Assembly (NCBI RefSeq): GCF_032477075.1
Contig: NZ_JAWDXO010000001.1
Coordinates: 1-64,000 of the forward strand
Reading direction: 5' to 3'
Length of the DNA: 64,000 bases
Origin: Fusobacterium sp.
Lineage (GTDB): Bacteria > Fusobacteriota > Fusobacteriia > Fusobacteriales > Fusobacteriaceae
The notes under the pieces were generated by a model, which did no database searches, was not told the DNA's origin, and saw nothing but the letters and a program-made list of their open reading frames with translations. Shown here one piece after another: positions 8,986 through 16,717 of this stretch. How positions within the stretch are numbered: the stretch's first letter is position 1; each line of letters begins with the position of its first letter. A program made the translations under genes and the position numbers.

Positions 8986-9001
8986 GATGAAAATAATCAT
9001 C
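8986..9001. promoter_or_regulatory. Candidate enhancer (UAS) for the sigma-54 activator
   Basis: GATGA-N6-TCATC palindrome centred about 100 bp upstream of the predicted sigma-54 transcript start, the standard distance for activator enhancer sites. A second imperfect inverted repeat (GTGTAAAAATTCACA) lies just before it. Binding is inferred, not shown. Confidence 0.5.
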
Positions 9002-9066
9002 TATAATGAAAAATATACTTAATCATAAACTATGAATAAATGTAAATTTTATAATTTGATAAAAGA

Positions 9067-9082
9067 TGGCATAGCATTTGCT
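9067..9082 (+). promoter_or_regulatory. Sigma-54 (-24/-12) promoter
   Basis: TGGCATAGCATTTGCT matches the TGGCAC-N5-TTGCT consensus with the invariant GG and GC dinucleotides at the required spacing. Transcription should begin near 9093, about 37 bases before the BKACE gene. A sigma-54 activator is encoded immediately upstream. Confidence 0.88.
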
Positions 9083-9129
9083 TTATTAATTTATACTAAC
9101 AATAAAATATAAATGGAGGGTGAATTAAT

Positions 9130-9960
9130 ATGAGTAAAATAATAATAACAGTAGCTCCAACAGGAGCCTGGCCATCTAAAAAAGATAATCCTAATATACC
9201 TTTAACGCCTGAAGAAATTGCAAATGATGTGTATGAATGTTATAAAGCAGGAGCTTCTGTAGCACACCTTCATATGAGAGATGATATGGGGAAAGGAACT
9301 ATGGATACTAAGAAATTTGAAGAAACAGTTAAACTTATAAAAGAAAAATGTGATATAGTTATTAATCTAACAACTTCAGGAGATTTAAATGCTACTGATG
9401 AAACTAGGCAGGCACATTTAAAATCAATAAAACCTGATCTTGCTTCTTATGACTGTGGTTCTATGAACTGGATGCATAATAGTTTATTCATTAACCATCC
9501 AAAATTTTTGGAAGAATTGGGATATACAATGCAGGAAAATAATGTTAAACCAGAAATTGAAATTTTTGATGCTGGAATGATATACAACTCATTGTATTAT
9601 ATAAAGAAAGGAGTTTTAAAAGAACCAGTACATTATCAATTTGTATTAGGAGCTGCAGGGGGAACAGCTGCAACTGTTGAAAATCTGGTTTATTTAAAAA
9701 GTTTAATACCAGAGGGAAGTACTTGGTCAGCATTGGGAATTGGAAGAGGACATATACCTATTCTAATGACAGCTATTGCCATGGGAGGACATGTGCGTGT
9801 AGGAATGGAAGATAATGTATATTATGGACTAGGAGAACTGGCTGTTTCAAATGCTCAGCTTGTAGAAAGAGCAGCTAGACTGATTGAAAATTCTATGAAT
9901 GAAGTAGCAACTCCAGCTGAAGCCAGAGAGATTTTAGGTTTGAAAAATGGAGATGAGTAA
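9130..9960 (+). CDS. BKACE-family beta-keto acid cleavage enzyme (Kce-like, DUF849)
   Basis: 276 residues, typical for the family. Members condense a beta-keto acid with acetyl-CoA and release acetoacetate plus a new CoA ester; the archetype is the lysine-fermentation enzyme Kce. Zinc ligands are visible: H46 and H48 in VAHLHMRDD and E227 in VRVGMEDN. Other family stretches are TTSGDLNA and ALGIGRGHIPI. The rest of the lysine pathway is not here; instead it is followed by a 3-hydroxyacyl dehydrogenase-like protein and a short-chain-acid permease, so the substrate is probably a different 3-keto acid, for example dehydrocarnitine-like. First gene after a sigma-54 promoter. Confidence 0.87.
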   Translation: MSKIIITVAPTGAWPSKKDNPNIPLTPEEIANDVYECYKAGASVAHLHMRDDMGKGTMDTKKFEETVKLIKEKCDIVINLTTSGDLNATDETRQAHLKSIKPDLASYDCGSMNWMHNSLFINHPKFLEELGYTMQENNVKPEIEIFDAGMIYNSLYYIKKGVLKEPVHYQFVLGAAGGTAATVENLVYLKSLIPEGSTWSALGIGRGHIPILMTAIAMGGHVRVGMEDNVYYGLGELAVSNAQLVERAARLIENSMNEVATPAEAREILGLKNGDE

Positions 9961-9962
9961 TT

Positions 9963-10910
9963 ATGATAAAGAATATTTCAGTTATAGGTGCTGGAACAAT
10001 GGGGCATGGAATAGCAGAAGTTTTCGCTCTGCATGGATATAATGTAAGTTTATACGAAACTAATGCAGAAATAAGAGAAAATGCAAAGAAAGTAATAGAA
10101 GAGGAGCTTTTATTTTTACTGGAAAATGATTTTATAAAAAAAGATGATATTCAAAAAACAATAGAAAATATAGAGATGTTTTCTGATTTAAAAGAGGCAG
10201 TAAAAGATGCTGATTATGTAATAGAAGCAGTTCCAGAAAGGATTGAATTAAAACAAGAATTATTTAAACAGTTAGATGAATATTGTAAAAAAGAAGGAAT
10301 CTTTGCAAGTAATACATCAAGTTTGAAATTAGATGAAATGAGCAGAGATATAAGTGAGGACAGAAAGAAAAGAATAATGGTATGTCACTGGTATAATCCA
10401 GCTCACTTAATGCCTATTGCAGAGCTGTCATTTTTTGGAAATATGCCTAAAGAAATATATAAAGAAGTGGAAAAACTTTATTCTAATTCTGGAAAACAGA
10501 CTGTAAAGATTCTAAAGGATGTACCTGGGTTAGTTGCTAACCGTATACAACAGGCAATAGCCAGAGAAGTATTTTCATTGATAGAAATGGGAGTGGCAGA
10601 ACCTGAAGATATAGATAAGGCATTAAAATTTGGACCAGCATTCAGATATGCAACATCTGGTCAATTAGAAATAGCTGATATAGGAGGGTTAGATATTTGG
10701 TGTACTGTAGGAGATAATTTATTGAGTGTTATGGATAATAGAAAAGAAGCAAATCCATTGTTGAGAAAAAAGGTGCTTGAAAATAAATTGGGAATGAAAT
10801 CAGGAGAAGGTTTTTTCAAGTATCCTAAAGAAAAAATAAATGATATTAAAAATAAATTCAATAAAAAATTGATTATACAGCTGAAAACATCAAAAAACTA
10901 TGAAGAATAA
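9963..10910 (+). CDS. 3-hydroxyacyl-CoA dehydrogenase-family oxidoreductase (carnitine dehydrogenase-like)
   Basis: 315 residues, two-domain fold: NAD-binding Rossmann domain with GAGTMGHG (9-16), then a helical C-terminal domain. Active-site elements are SNTSSL (116-121), H142 and N145 in HWYNPAHLMP, and E154. The HW-N-P-H-P form of the catalytic segment, unlike HFFNP of true acyl-CoA enzymes, is what I recall for the lambda-crystallin and L-carnitine dehydrogenase branch acting on free 3-hydroxy acids. Two bases after the BKACE gene; together they would oxidise a 3-hydroxy acid and cleave the 3-keto product. Confidence 0.82.
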   Translation: MIKNISVIGAGTMGHGIAEVFALHGYNVSLYETNAEIRENAKKVIEEELLFLLENDFIKKDDIQKTIENIEMFSDLKEAVKDADYVIEAVPERIELKQELFKQLDEYCKKEGIFASNTSSLKLDEMSRDISEDRKKRIMVCHWYNPAHLMPIAELSFFGNMPKEIYKEVEKLYSNSGKQTVKILKDVPGLVANRIQQAIAREVFSLIEMGVAEPEDIDKALKFGPAFRYATSGQLEIADIGGLDIWCTVGDNLLSVMDNRKEANPLLRKKVLENKLGMKSGEGFFKYPKEKINDIKNKFNKKLIIQLKTSKNYEE

Positions 10911-10927
10911 AATTAGGGGGATAAGAT

Positions 10928-12298
10928 ATGGAAAATTCTAAATCAACAAATAAAGGAACGTTTTTGTGGAGATTGAGTAAAAAATTTCAATTTGCAGCAG
11001 ATAAATTAATTCCTGACTCATTTGTATTTTGCTTGATACTTACTTTTATAGTTTTTGTTTTAGGGATAATTTTTACAAAGACTGGTCCTGTAAAAATGGT
11101 TATACACTGGTATAATGGATTGTGGACTCAAATGACTTTTGCATTCCAGATGGCATTTATGGTAGTTACATGTGCTGTATGTGCAAAATCAAGGCAAATA
11201 AAAAAAGTATTGAGAAAAATTGCAAGTATACCAAAAACACCAATGGGAGCTATGATACTTTTGATGGGGTTTGGGTATATTTCTAGCTTTGTCAACTGGG
11301 CTTTTTGCACAGTAGTTACTCCCATTCTAGCTATGCAGCTTTCAAAACAGATAAAAGGATTACATTTTCCAATGATGATTGCAGCAGGATACTCAACTAT
11401 GATTTTGGGGCAATGCTTAGGACCAAGTGCATCTGTTTATGCTCTTGTTGCAACAAAAGGACATTTTCTTGAGAAAGAAATAGGAATATTGACACAAGCA
11501 GATACTGTATATAACAATGTAAATGTAATTTTATTTGTAATCATGGCAGTATTTACTGTATTACTAAGTATTTTTACAGTTCCACCAAAAGAGGAAATTG
11601 TAGAATTTAAAACTGCTTTAGATGAGGAAGAGATTAATGAAGAAATAGAAGAAAATGAAACAGTTGCTGATAAATTAAATGGAAGCAGAATAATAATGTA
11701 TCTTATAGGAATTTCTGGAATTTTAGTTTTGGGAAATACATTTATAACAAAAGGATTTTTAGGAGCTTTAAGCGTGAATTTTATTATATTTTTATTTATT
11801 ACACTAAATTGTTTTCTATACAATACTCCAAGAAAATTTGTTGAAGCATATAAAGAAAATATGTTTTTAACTACTGAGATAATAATTCAATTCCCGTTTT
11901 ATGGGGGAATAGCAGGAATGATGATGGATTCAGGATTTGGAGCTGTTGTAGTTGGAGCAATTATAAATGTTGCAAATGCTTCTACTATGCCAGTATGGGC
12001 GTATATATCTGCATCTGTAACGAATCTGTTTATTCCTTCTCAAGGTGGTCAATGGATAGTTCAAGGACCATTACTGGTAGATGCAGCTAAACAGGTAGAT
12101 GCAAATATACTGTATGTAATAAATGCTTTTGTATATGGAGATGAAGCAACAAATTTACTGCAGCCTCTATATGTTATTCCAGCATTGTCAGTTGTAGGAA
12201 TGAAACTTAAAGATGTATGGGGATTTATGGCTTTCATCTGGATATTTTGGCTATTAATTACAACAATTGGACTTTATATAATACCTATGTTTGTATAA
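10928..12298 (+). CDS. AtoE-like short-chain fatty acid permease
   Basis: 456-residue inner-membrane protein with about 10-12 hydrophobic helices and an acidic cytoplasmic loop near residues 220-245 (rich in Glu). The conserved body (QFAADKLIPDSFVFCLIL, NWAFCTVVTPILAMQL, FIPSQGGQWIVQGPL) fits the AtoE/short-chain fatty acid transporter family. Third gene of the sigma-54 operon, 17 bases after the dehydrogenase with a GGGGG ribosome site. Probably imports the acid that the two enzymes degrade. Confidence 0.85.
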   Translation: MENSKSTNKGTFLWRLSKKFQFAADKLIPDSFVFCLILTFIVFVLGIIFTKTGPVKMVIHWYNGLWTQMTFAFQMAFMVVTCAVCAKSRQIKKVLRKIASIPKTPMGAMILLMGFGYISSFVNWAFCTVVTPILAMQLSKQIKGLHFPMMIAAGYSTMILGQCLGPSASVYALVATKGHFLEKEIGILTQADTVYNNVNVILFVIMAVFTVLLSIFTVPPKEEIVEFKTALDEEEINEEIEENETVADKLNGSRIIMYLIGISGILVLGNTFITKGFLGALSVNFIIFLFITLNCFLYNTPRKFVEAYKENMFLTTEIIIQFPFYGGIAGMMMDSGFGAVVVGAIINVANASTMPVWAYISASVTNLFIPSQGGQWIVQGPLLVDAAKQVDANILYVINAFVYGDEATNLLQPLYVIPALSVVGMKLKDVWGFMAFIWIFWLLITTIGLYIIPMFV

Positions 12299-12305
12299 AA
12301 AAATG

Positions 12306-12327
12306 AGAAATATATGATTTTATATGG
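12306..12327. repeat. 22-bp exact direct repeat, left copy
   Basis: Begins AGAAATATATGATTTT and ends ATATGG; the same 22 bases occur at 16544-16565. The two copies bracket the DASS, FAD oxidoreductase and LysR genes. Flanking bases differ on both sides. Confidence 0.7.
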
Positions 12328-12422
12328 AAAGTAATTTAAATAAATAAAAAATAATCTGCTTTTTTTGATGCTTAAAAATAAAAGAAAAAGTATATATTAG
12401 CAGAAATTTATAAAATAAAAGA

Positions 12423-12478
12423 GGCTGTACAAATTAGTTCACTACAAGTCACTAATTTGTAACAGCCCTTTAGTTATT
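12423..12478 (-). terminator. Long hairpin terminator at end of the FAD/DASS operon
   Basis: GGCTGT plus ACAAATTAGT (12423-12438) pair with ACTAATTTGT plus ACAGCC (12451-12467) around a 12-base loop, with one bulged A. On the minus strand it is followed by TCTTTTATTTTA. It sits directly after the DASS stop codon and may also end the AtoE transcript from the other side. Confidence 0.8.
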
Positions 12479-13920
12479 TTACATCAAAAAAGCAGCAATA
12501 GGATAACCAATGACAACTGTTATAAGTGTTGCAATAGCCATAAAAAGAAATCCATATTTTAATATACTGCTAGTATCTGACCAACCAGATCCTATTGCCA
12601 TAGCTACATGTGGCATAGCAGGCGGAGTAGCAAAAGCATAAGCAGACATCATTCCGATTATAGCAACTATTGCTGGACAAGATATGGCACCATTTGTAGC
12701 TTGAATAAGGGGAATGGCAACTGTAGTTACAACAGTCACTGTAACCATATTAGAAGAAAAATTAGTTTGCAGACATGCCCATGCAGTAAAAGCAAGTATC
12801 AACAGTATTGGTGATATTCCTTGAAGAGCAGGACTAAGGACATCTATGAGGTATTGAGTAAGACCTACATTAGAATTAGTCATAGCACTTCCAGCAGCAA
12901 GAGTTCCAGCTCCCATTATTACACTTGGCCATTGTACACCTTTTTTCATTCCTTCAGCAAAATTCAGTAATGGTTTTCCATCAAAAGAAATAATAGAATA
13001 AAGTATTATTCCAAGTATTGGCGGCATAGCAGTACCCATACGACTTATTTTTATTATTTCTGGAAAAAAGTCTTTTAAAAGACTTGGAAGTACCCAAAGA
13101 GCAACTATCAAGCAAAAGATGGTAAGAATAGAAACCTCTTTTTTATCCATAGGTTTTAATTCATTTTTAAAAAAGAAACATCAATATTTTTAATTTGTGA
13201 TAGATCAGGATTTATAATAAATCTGAATATCAGCAGAAGAAAAAATGTACATACAAGTCCTACTGGTATGGCAAATGCCATATATTGAGCATAACCAATA
13301 GTAAGCCCAGTGGCAGTAGTGTAGAATCCCATAGCCATAATACTGAATACATGAGCTATCGGAGTCATTCCAGCAGAGATTGAAACACAGAATGTAAGAC
13401 CTATCATCAGCATATTACCTATTTTATCACCTTTTTTTAATCCTAATATTTCATGTATTTTTTCCAATATAGGAAGAAAAACGACAAATAAAACGGTAGG
13501 AGAAACAAAACAACCAATAGTTATAACTGCTGCAAGAAAAGATATTATAAACATCCAAGGACCTTTTTTAGACATTGGACTTGTAATAAAGTATAAAGCA
13601 CATCTTTTTAAAAAAGGTGTTTCTGATAAAACATAAGTACACATAAATGTACACATTAAAAAGGCAAAAGTTTCATTTCCAAATGAACTGAGGAAAACAT
13701 TTTTAAAGCCTATGCTTGGAATCATACCTATTGCAGCTATACACATTAAACTTGGCCAGTCTATAGCAACTGTAAGCCATAGTAATAAACTGCCTAAAAA
13801 TATACCAAGAACAGTCATTCCTTCAGGCTTCATTCCTACAGGTAATGGCATAAATCTACCAAATATTATAAAGACAAATGCTATTGCTATGTATATATTT
13901 CTTTTCAAAGTTTGAGTCAT
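12479..13920 (-). pseudogene. DASS (SLC13) family dicarboxylate/anion permease split by a -1 frameshift
   Basis: Two open frames, 13920-13156 (254 residues) and 13150-12479 (223 residues), are the N- and C-terminal halves of one DASS permease. The first half ends SFLKMN-stop; shifting back one base after the TTA codon at 13170-13168 gives SFLKNELKPMDKKEV and reads straight into the second half. The site is T TTT TTA followed by AAAA (13174-13164), a classic slippery heptamer. Together the halves make about 479 residues with 10-12 helices, the normal DASS size. This could be a true mutation, a base-calling error in a homopolymer, or recoding. Second gene after the FAD oxidoreductase. Confidence 0.85.
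13168..13174 (-). other. Slippery heptamer T TTT TTA at the DASS frameshift point
   Basis: In the zero frame of the upstream half the codons are TCT TTT TTA AAA ATG AAT TAA. A one-base slip back on TTA avoids the stop at 13156 and joins the downstream half exactly. No clear stimulatory hairpin was seen in the following 60 bases. Confidence 0.5.
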
Positions 13921-13935
13921 ATAAATCTTTCCTCC

Positions 13936-15189
13936 TTATATAAAAGCTCCTTGTTTTTTTAATTCCTCTCTGATATCTTGTACATTTATATCATTGTGTT
14001 CAGCCATATAGGCAGCACCAACTCCAGCAGCATGGCCAGTTCCAAAACTTATTCCCATTACACGGACAGAAGCAAAAGCAATAGGATCAGAACTGACAGT
14101 TCTCCCTGCACTCCAAAGATTAGAAATATTTTTTGAAATAAGAATATCTATTGGAATATCATAGTAATCATCATCTTTTACCCACATATATTCAGCCATT
14201 TTTTCAGCTTTTTTATGATTTTCACAAGGCCAGGCCCCCCTTGCTATACTATTTTTATTTTTTACAGCATTTAATACTTCATTTCCTGTAAGAGTATATT
14301 TTCCAATAATATGTCTTGTTTCTCTTATACCTAGTTTAGGACCAGTAGTTATTAAAGTACAATTTTCCATTCCAGGAATATATTTTTGAAAAATCTCCAT
14401 ATATTTATGAGCCTGCTTTCTTGTGTTGATTTCACAAGCAGTGAGAGTTTTACAATCTAATGAATCTACCTTAACACTTGGAAGAATAGCAAAACCATCT
14501 GATTCAGTTTTAAAAATTATTCCAGAATCTTTGCTTATATTTTTAAAACCATCTCTTTTAGCACTTGTAACAGCTTTTTTTATAACTTCTGGAGATAAAT
14601 CAAGATTCATATCAAAATTTCCTATTCTCATAACAGAAGTTGCCATTTGTATTGTTCCTCCAGGATTTCCAAATACTATTTCAGCTCCAGCAAGATAGGC
14701 AAGATTTCCATCTCCACTTGCATCAACAAAGGAGCTTCCTTCAATAAAAAGATTTCCCTCATCATCAATACATTCTATGGAGATTATTTTATTCTCTTTA
14801 GTGTATGCTTTGATGAGAGTACAATATAAAAGAACATCTACTTCGTTTTCTGTTATAAGTTCATCTAAAGCAAATTTTAAAGATTCAGATTCCAATGGAA
14901 TGATAGCATTTCCCATAGTAGAAATTTTATATCCATTATATTTTCCTAGAGCAGCAAGTTTTTCAAGAAGCATTTGACCTACTCCTCCTATAATTTGTTG
15001 TGGTTCTTTTCCATGAGTAAAAAAACCACAATAAGAAGCAACATTTGCATTAGTAGCTTGTCCCCCTAAAAAGCTGCTGCGTTCAATTAAAATAACAGAT
15101 TTTCCACTTTTTTTTGCCCCAATAGCTGCAGCTATACCAGCAGATCCACCCCCAACAACAACAACATCATACTTTAAATTTCTTTTCAT
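13936..15189 (-). CDS. FAD-dependent oxidoreductase (FAD_oxidored-type)
   Basis: 417 residues. The N-terminus is a dinucleotide-binding Rossmann motif (VVVVGGGSAGIAAAIGAKKSG) and the family LGGQATNANVASY segment follows near residue 42; a second FAD contact is FVDASGDGNLAYLAGAE around residue 155, and the C-terminus has the SAGRTVSSDPIAFASVRVMG loop. No signal peptide, so it is cytosolic. Its substrate is not evident; pairing with a DASS permease, 15 bases downstream, suggests oxidation or reduction of an imported organic acid. Start follows AAGGAG. Transcribed from a promoter facing away from the LysR gene. Confidence 0.82.
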   Translation of the reverse strand: MKRNLKYDVVVVGGGSAGIAAAIGAKKSGKSVILIERSSFLGGQATNANVASYCGFFTHGKEPQQIIGGVGQMLLEKLAALGKYNGYKISTMGNAIIPLESESLKFALDELITENEVDVLLYCTLIKAYTKENKIISIECIDDEGNLFIEGSSFVDASGDGNLAYLAGAEIVFGNPGGTIQMATSVMRIGNFDMNLDLSPEVIKKAVTSAKRDGFKNISKDSGIIFKTESDGFAILPSVKVDSLDCKTLTACEINTRKQAHKYMEIFQKYIPGMENCTLITTGPKLGIRETRHIIGKYTLTGNEVLNAVKNKNSIARGAWPCENHKKAEKMAEYMWVKDDDYYDIPIDILISKNISNLWSAGRTVSSDPIAFASVRVMGISFGTGHAAGVGAAYMAEHNDINVQDIREELKKQGAFI

Positions 15190-15229
15190 ATATAACTCCT
15201 TTTTGATATGTTATTTATTTTATAGTTGG

Positions 15230-15258
15230 ATTATATCAGTAGAAATATTATTTGTAAA
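15230..15258 (-). promoter_or_regulatory. Promoter of the FAD oxidoreductase/DASS operon
   Basis: On the minus strand, TTTACA (15258-15253), a 17-bp spacer and TATAAT (15235-15230). Confidence 0.7.
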
Positions 15259-15280
15259 AATCAAAAAAACTATAAAATTA

Positions 15281-15295
15281 ATAGTTTAAAACTAT
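15281..15295. promoter_or_regulatory. Candidate LysR operator
   Basis: ATAGTTTAAAACTAT is a 15-bp palindrome with arms ATAGTTT and AAACTAT, lying between the divergent promoters, upstream of both the FAD promoter and the LysR TTGACA box. This is the usual place and shape for a LysR-type recognition site. Confidence 0.6.
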
Positions 15296-15302
15296 ATTTA
15301 AA

Positions 15303-15333
15303 TTGACAATAAACAATTAAAATGTAATAATAT
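15303..15333 (+). promoter_or_regulatory. Promoter of the LysR gene
   Basis: TTGACA at 15303-15308 and a TAATAA/TAATAT -10 region at 15325-15333 (spacing 16 to 19, exact hexamer uncertain). Confidence 0.55.
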
Positions 15334-15372
15334 TGTATAAAATATTTTATTTTTGAAAGGAGGGAAGGGACT

Positions 15373-16299
15373 ATAGAAAAGAATCAATTACTTTATGTGA
15401 CAGCAACTGCAAAACATAACAGCATAACCAGAGCAGCTGAAGAATTATGTATATCACAGCCTTCTCTATCAAACCAAATAATAAAACTGGAAAATGAACT
15501 GGATATAAAGCTTTTTGAGAGGAAAAAGCATAGAGTAGAATTAACAGAAGCAGGAAGAGCTTTTACAGAGTCAGCAGAAGTGATTTTGAATAGTTTTAAA
15601 AAACTGGAAAAGCTTATGGGAGAGTATGCTTCAATGAATAAAGGGAGTATAAATATAGGTCTTTTACCTGTGATAACTTCATTAAAAATACCAGATTATT
15701 TATATGAATTTCAAAAGAAATTTCCAAATATAGAAATGATACTAAAAGAGGCAGGAAGCTCAGTTCTTGTTTCTTCTATTTTGAAAAAAGAAGTAGATGT
15801 GGCATTTACAATTCTCACAGAACCTATGTTGGAAAAATTAAAATCTGATTTGAATATAGTGAGATTGAGAAAAGATAAAATAGTTGTAGTAGTAGGTCAA
15901 GATCATAGATTGGCTAAATTGAAGAAAGTAGAAATGAAAGATATGGAAGGAGAAAAATTAATATTTTCCAGTGATAATTTTCAATTTCCAAATATAGTTA
16001 TAGATTACTTAAAGCTTCATCAGATACCATATAAAATATCATGCAGATGTACACAATTGGAAACGACTTTTGCTCTTGTAGCCAGAAATTTTGGTATTAC
16101 ATTTTGCAGTGAGGTCACTGCTGGAAAACAATTGACAGAAGGGATATACAAACATCTGAATTTAAAGAGTATTCCTCTCACTCCAGAATTTGAGAGATCA
16201 ATATATTTGATATCTTCTAAAAATATGGGATATCATCCAACAATAGATAATTTTATGAGATTTATAAGGGAAAAATATAATATAAAAACATTGAGATAA
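15373..16299 (+). CDS. LysR-family transcriptional regulator, apparently starting at AUA
   Basis: LysR architecture: N-terminal winged helix-turn-helix (KHNSITRAAEELCISQPSLS) and a periplasmic-binding-protein-like effector domain. LysR proteins begin about ten residues before KHNS. In this frame, those residues (EKNQLLYVTATA) are present but preceded by an ATA codon at 15373, nine bases after a perfect AGGAGG (15358-15363). The first standard start in frame, GTG 15397, has no ribosome site and would cut into helix 1. From 15373 the protein is 308 residues, the usual size. It is divergent from the FAD/DASS operon and probably regulates it. Confidence 0.82.
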   Translation: MEKNQLLYVTATAKHNSITRAAEELCISQPSLSNQIIKLENELDIKLFERKKHRVELTEAGRAFTESAEVILNSFKKLEKLMGEYASMNKGSINIGLLPVITSLKIPDYLYEFQKKFPNIEMILKEAGSSVLVSSILKKEVDVAFTILTEPMLEKLKSDLNIVRLRKDKIVVVVGQDHRLAKLKKVEMKDMEGEKLIFSSDNFQFPNIVIDYLKLHQIPYKISCRCTQLETTFALVARNFGITFCSEVTAGKQLTEGIYKHLNLKSIPLTPEFERSIYLISSKNMGYHPTIDNFMRFIREKYNIKTLR

Positions 16300-16331
16300 T
16301 AAAAATTTTTGATTTATGGAGATGAACTTTT

Positions 16332-16399
16332 TGGGAAGAGAGTGATCCCATAAGTGCAATGAAAAATTTCAACTAAGGTAAAAGTTAAATTGCATTTAT
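16332..16399 (+). ncRNA. Possible structured RNA (hairpin plus three-way junction)
   Basis: TGGGA (16332-16336) pairs with TCCCA (16346-16350). Right after it ATAAGTGCAAT (16350-16360) pairs with ATTGCATTTAT (16389-16399), enclosing two small hairpins, GAAA/TTTC (16361-16370) and AACT/AGTT (16371-16386). A terminator follows at 16445. It could be an orphan riboswitch, a small RNA or only the 3' end of the LysR message. No known family was recognised. Confidence 0.3.
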
Positions 16400-16444
16400 C
16401 ACATATTAAAGGATTAATACTATAAATCTTAAAAAAATTTTGAG

Positions 16445-16490
16445 CCCATGTAATTTTAGGAATAAAAATTCCAAAATTAATGGGTTTTTT
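16445..16490 (+). terminator. Intrinsic terminator after LysR
   Basis: CCCAT plus TAATTTTAGGAAT pair with ATTCC-AAAATTA plus ATGGG, followed by six T (16485-16490). Confidence 0.85.
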
Positions 16491-16543
16491 AACATTGAAA
16501 TTTCTAGAATAAAGACCAAATCTTTTAACTATTTTATTAGACT

Positions 16544-16565
16544 AGAAATATATGATTTTATATGG
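16544..16565. repeat. 22-bp exact direct repeat, right copy
   Basis: Identical to 12306-12327. Lies in the 418-base gap before the DUF1538 gene. The remainder of that gap, apart from the RNA-like structure, terminator and this repeat, is plain AT-rich sequence. Confidence 0.7.
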
Positions 16566-16717
16566 GTAGAATAATTCTTTTATTTTCTTAGGGTGAATTA
16601 TAAAAATATGTTAAAATAAAGCTATTAAATATGATAGAGGTAATTAGAATAGTTAAAAAATATTTGATTAAATTATTAATTAATAAAATTATTTAAAAAG
16701 GAAGGAAGAAGATAGCT

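Noticed and set aside
9130..12298. Standard lysine-fermentation cluster
   Set aside because: Only the Kce-like gene fits; the aminomutases, 3,5-diaminohexanoate dehydrogenase and ammonia-lyase genes are missing and a hydroxyacyl-type dehydrogenase is in their place.
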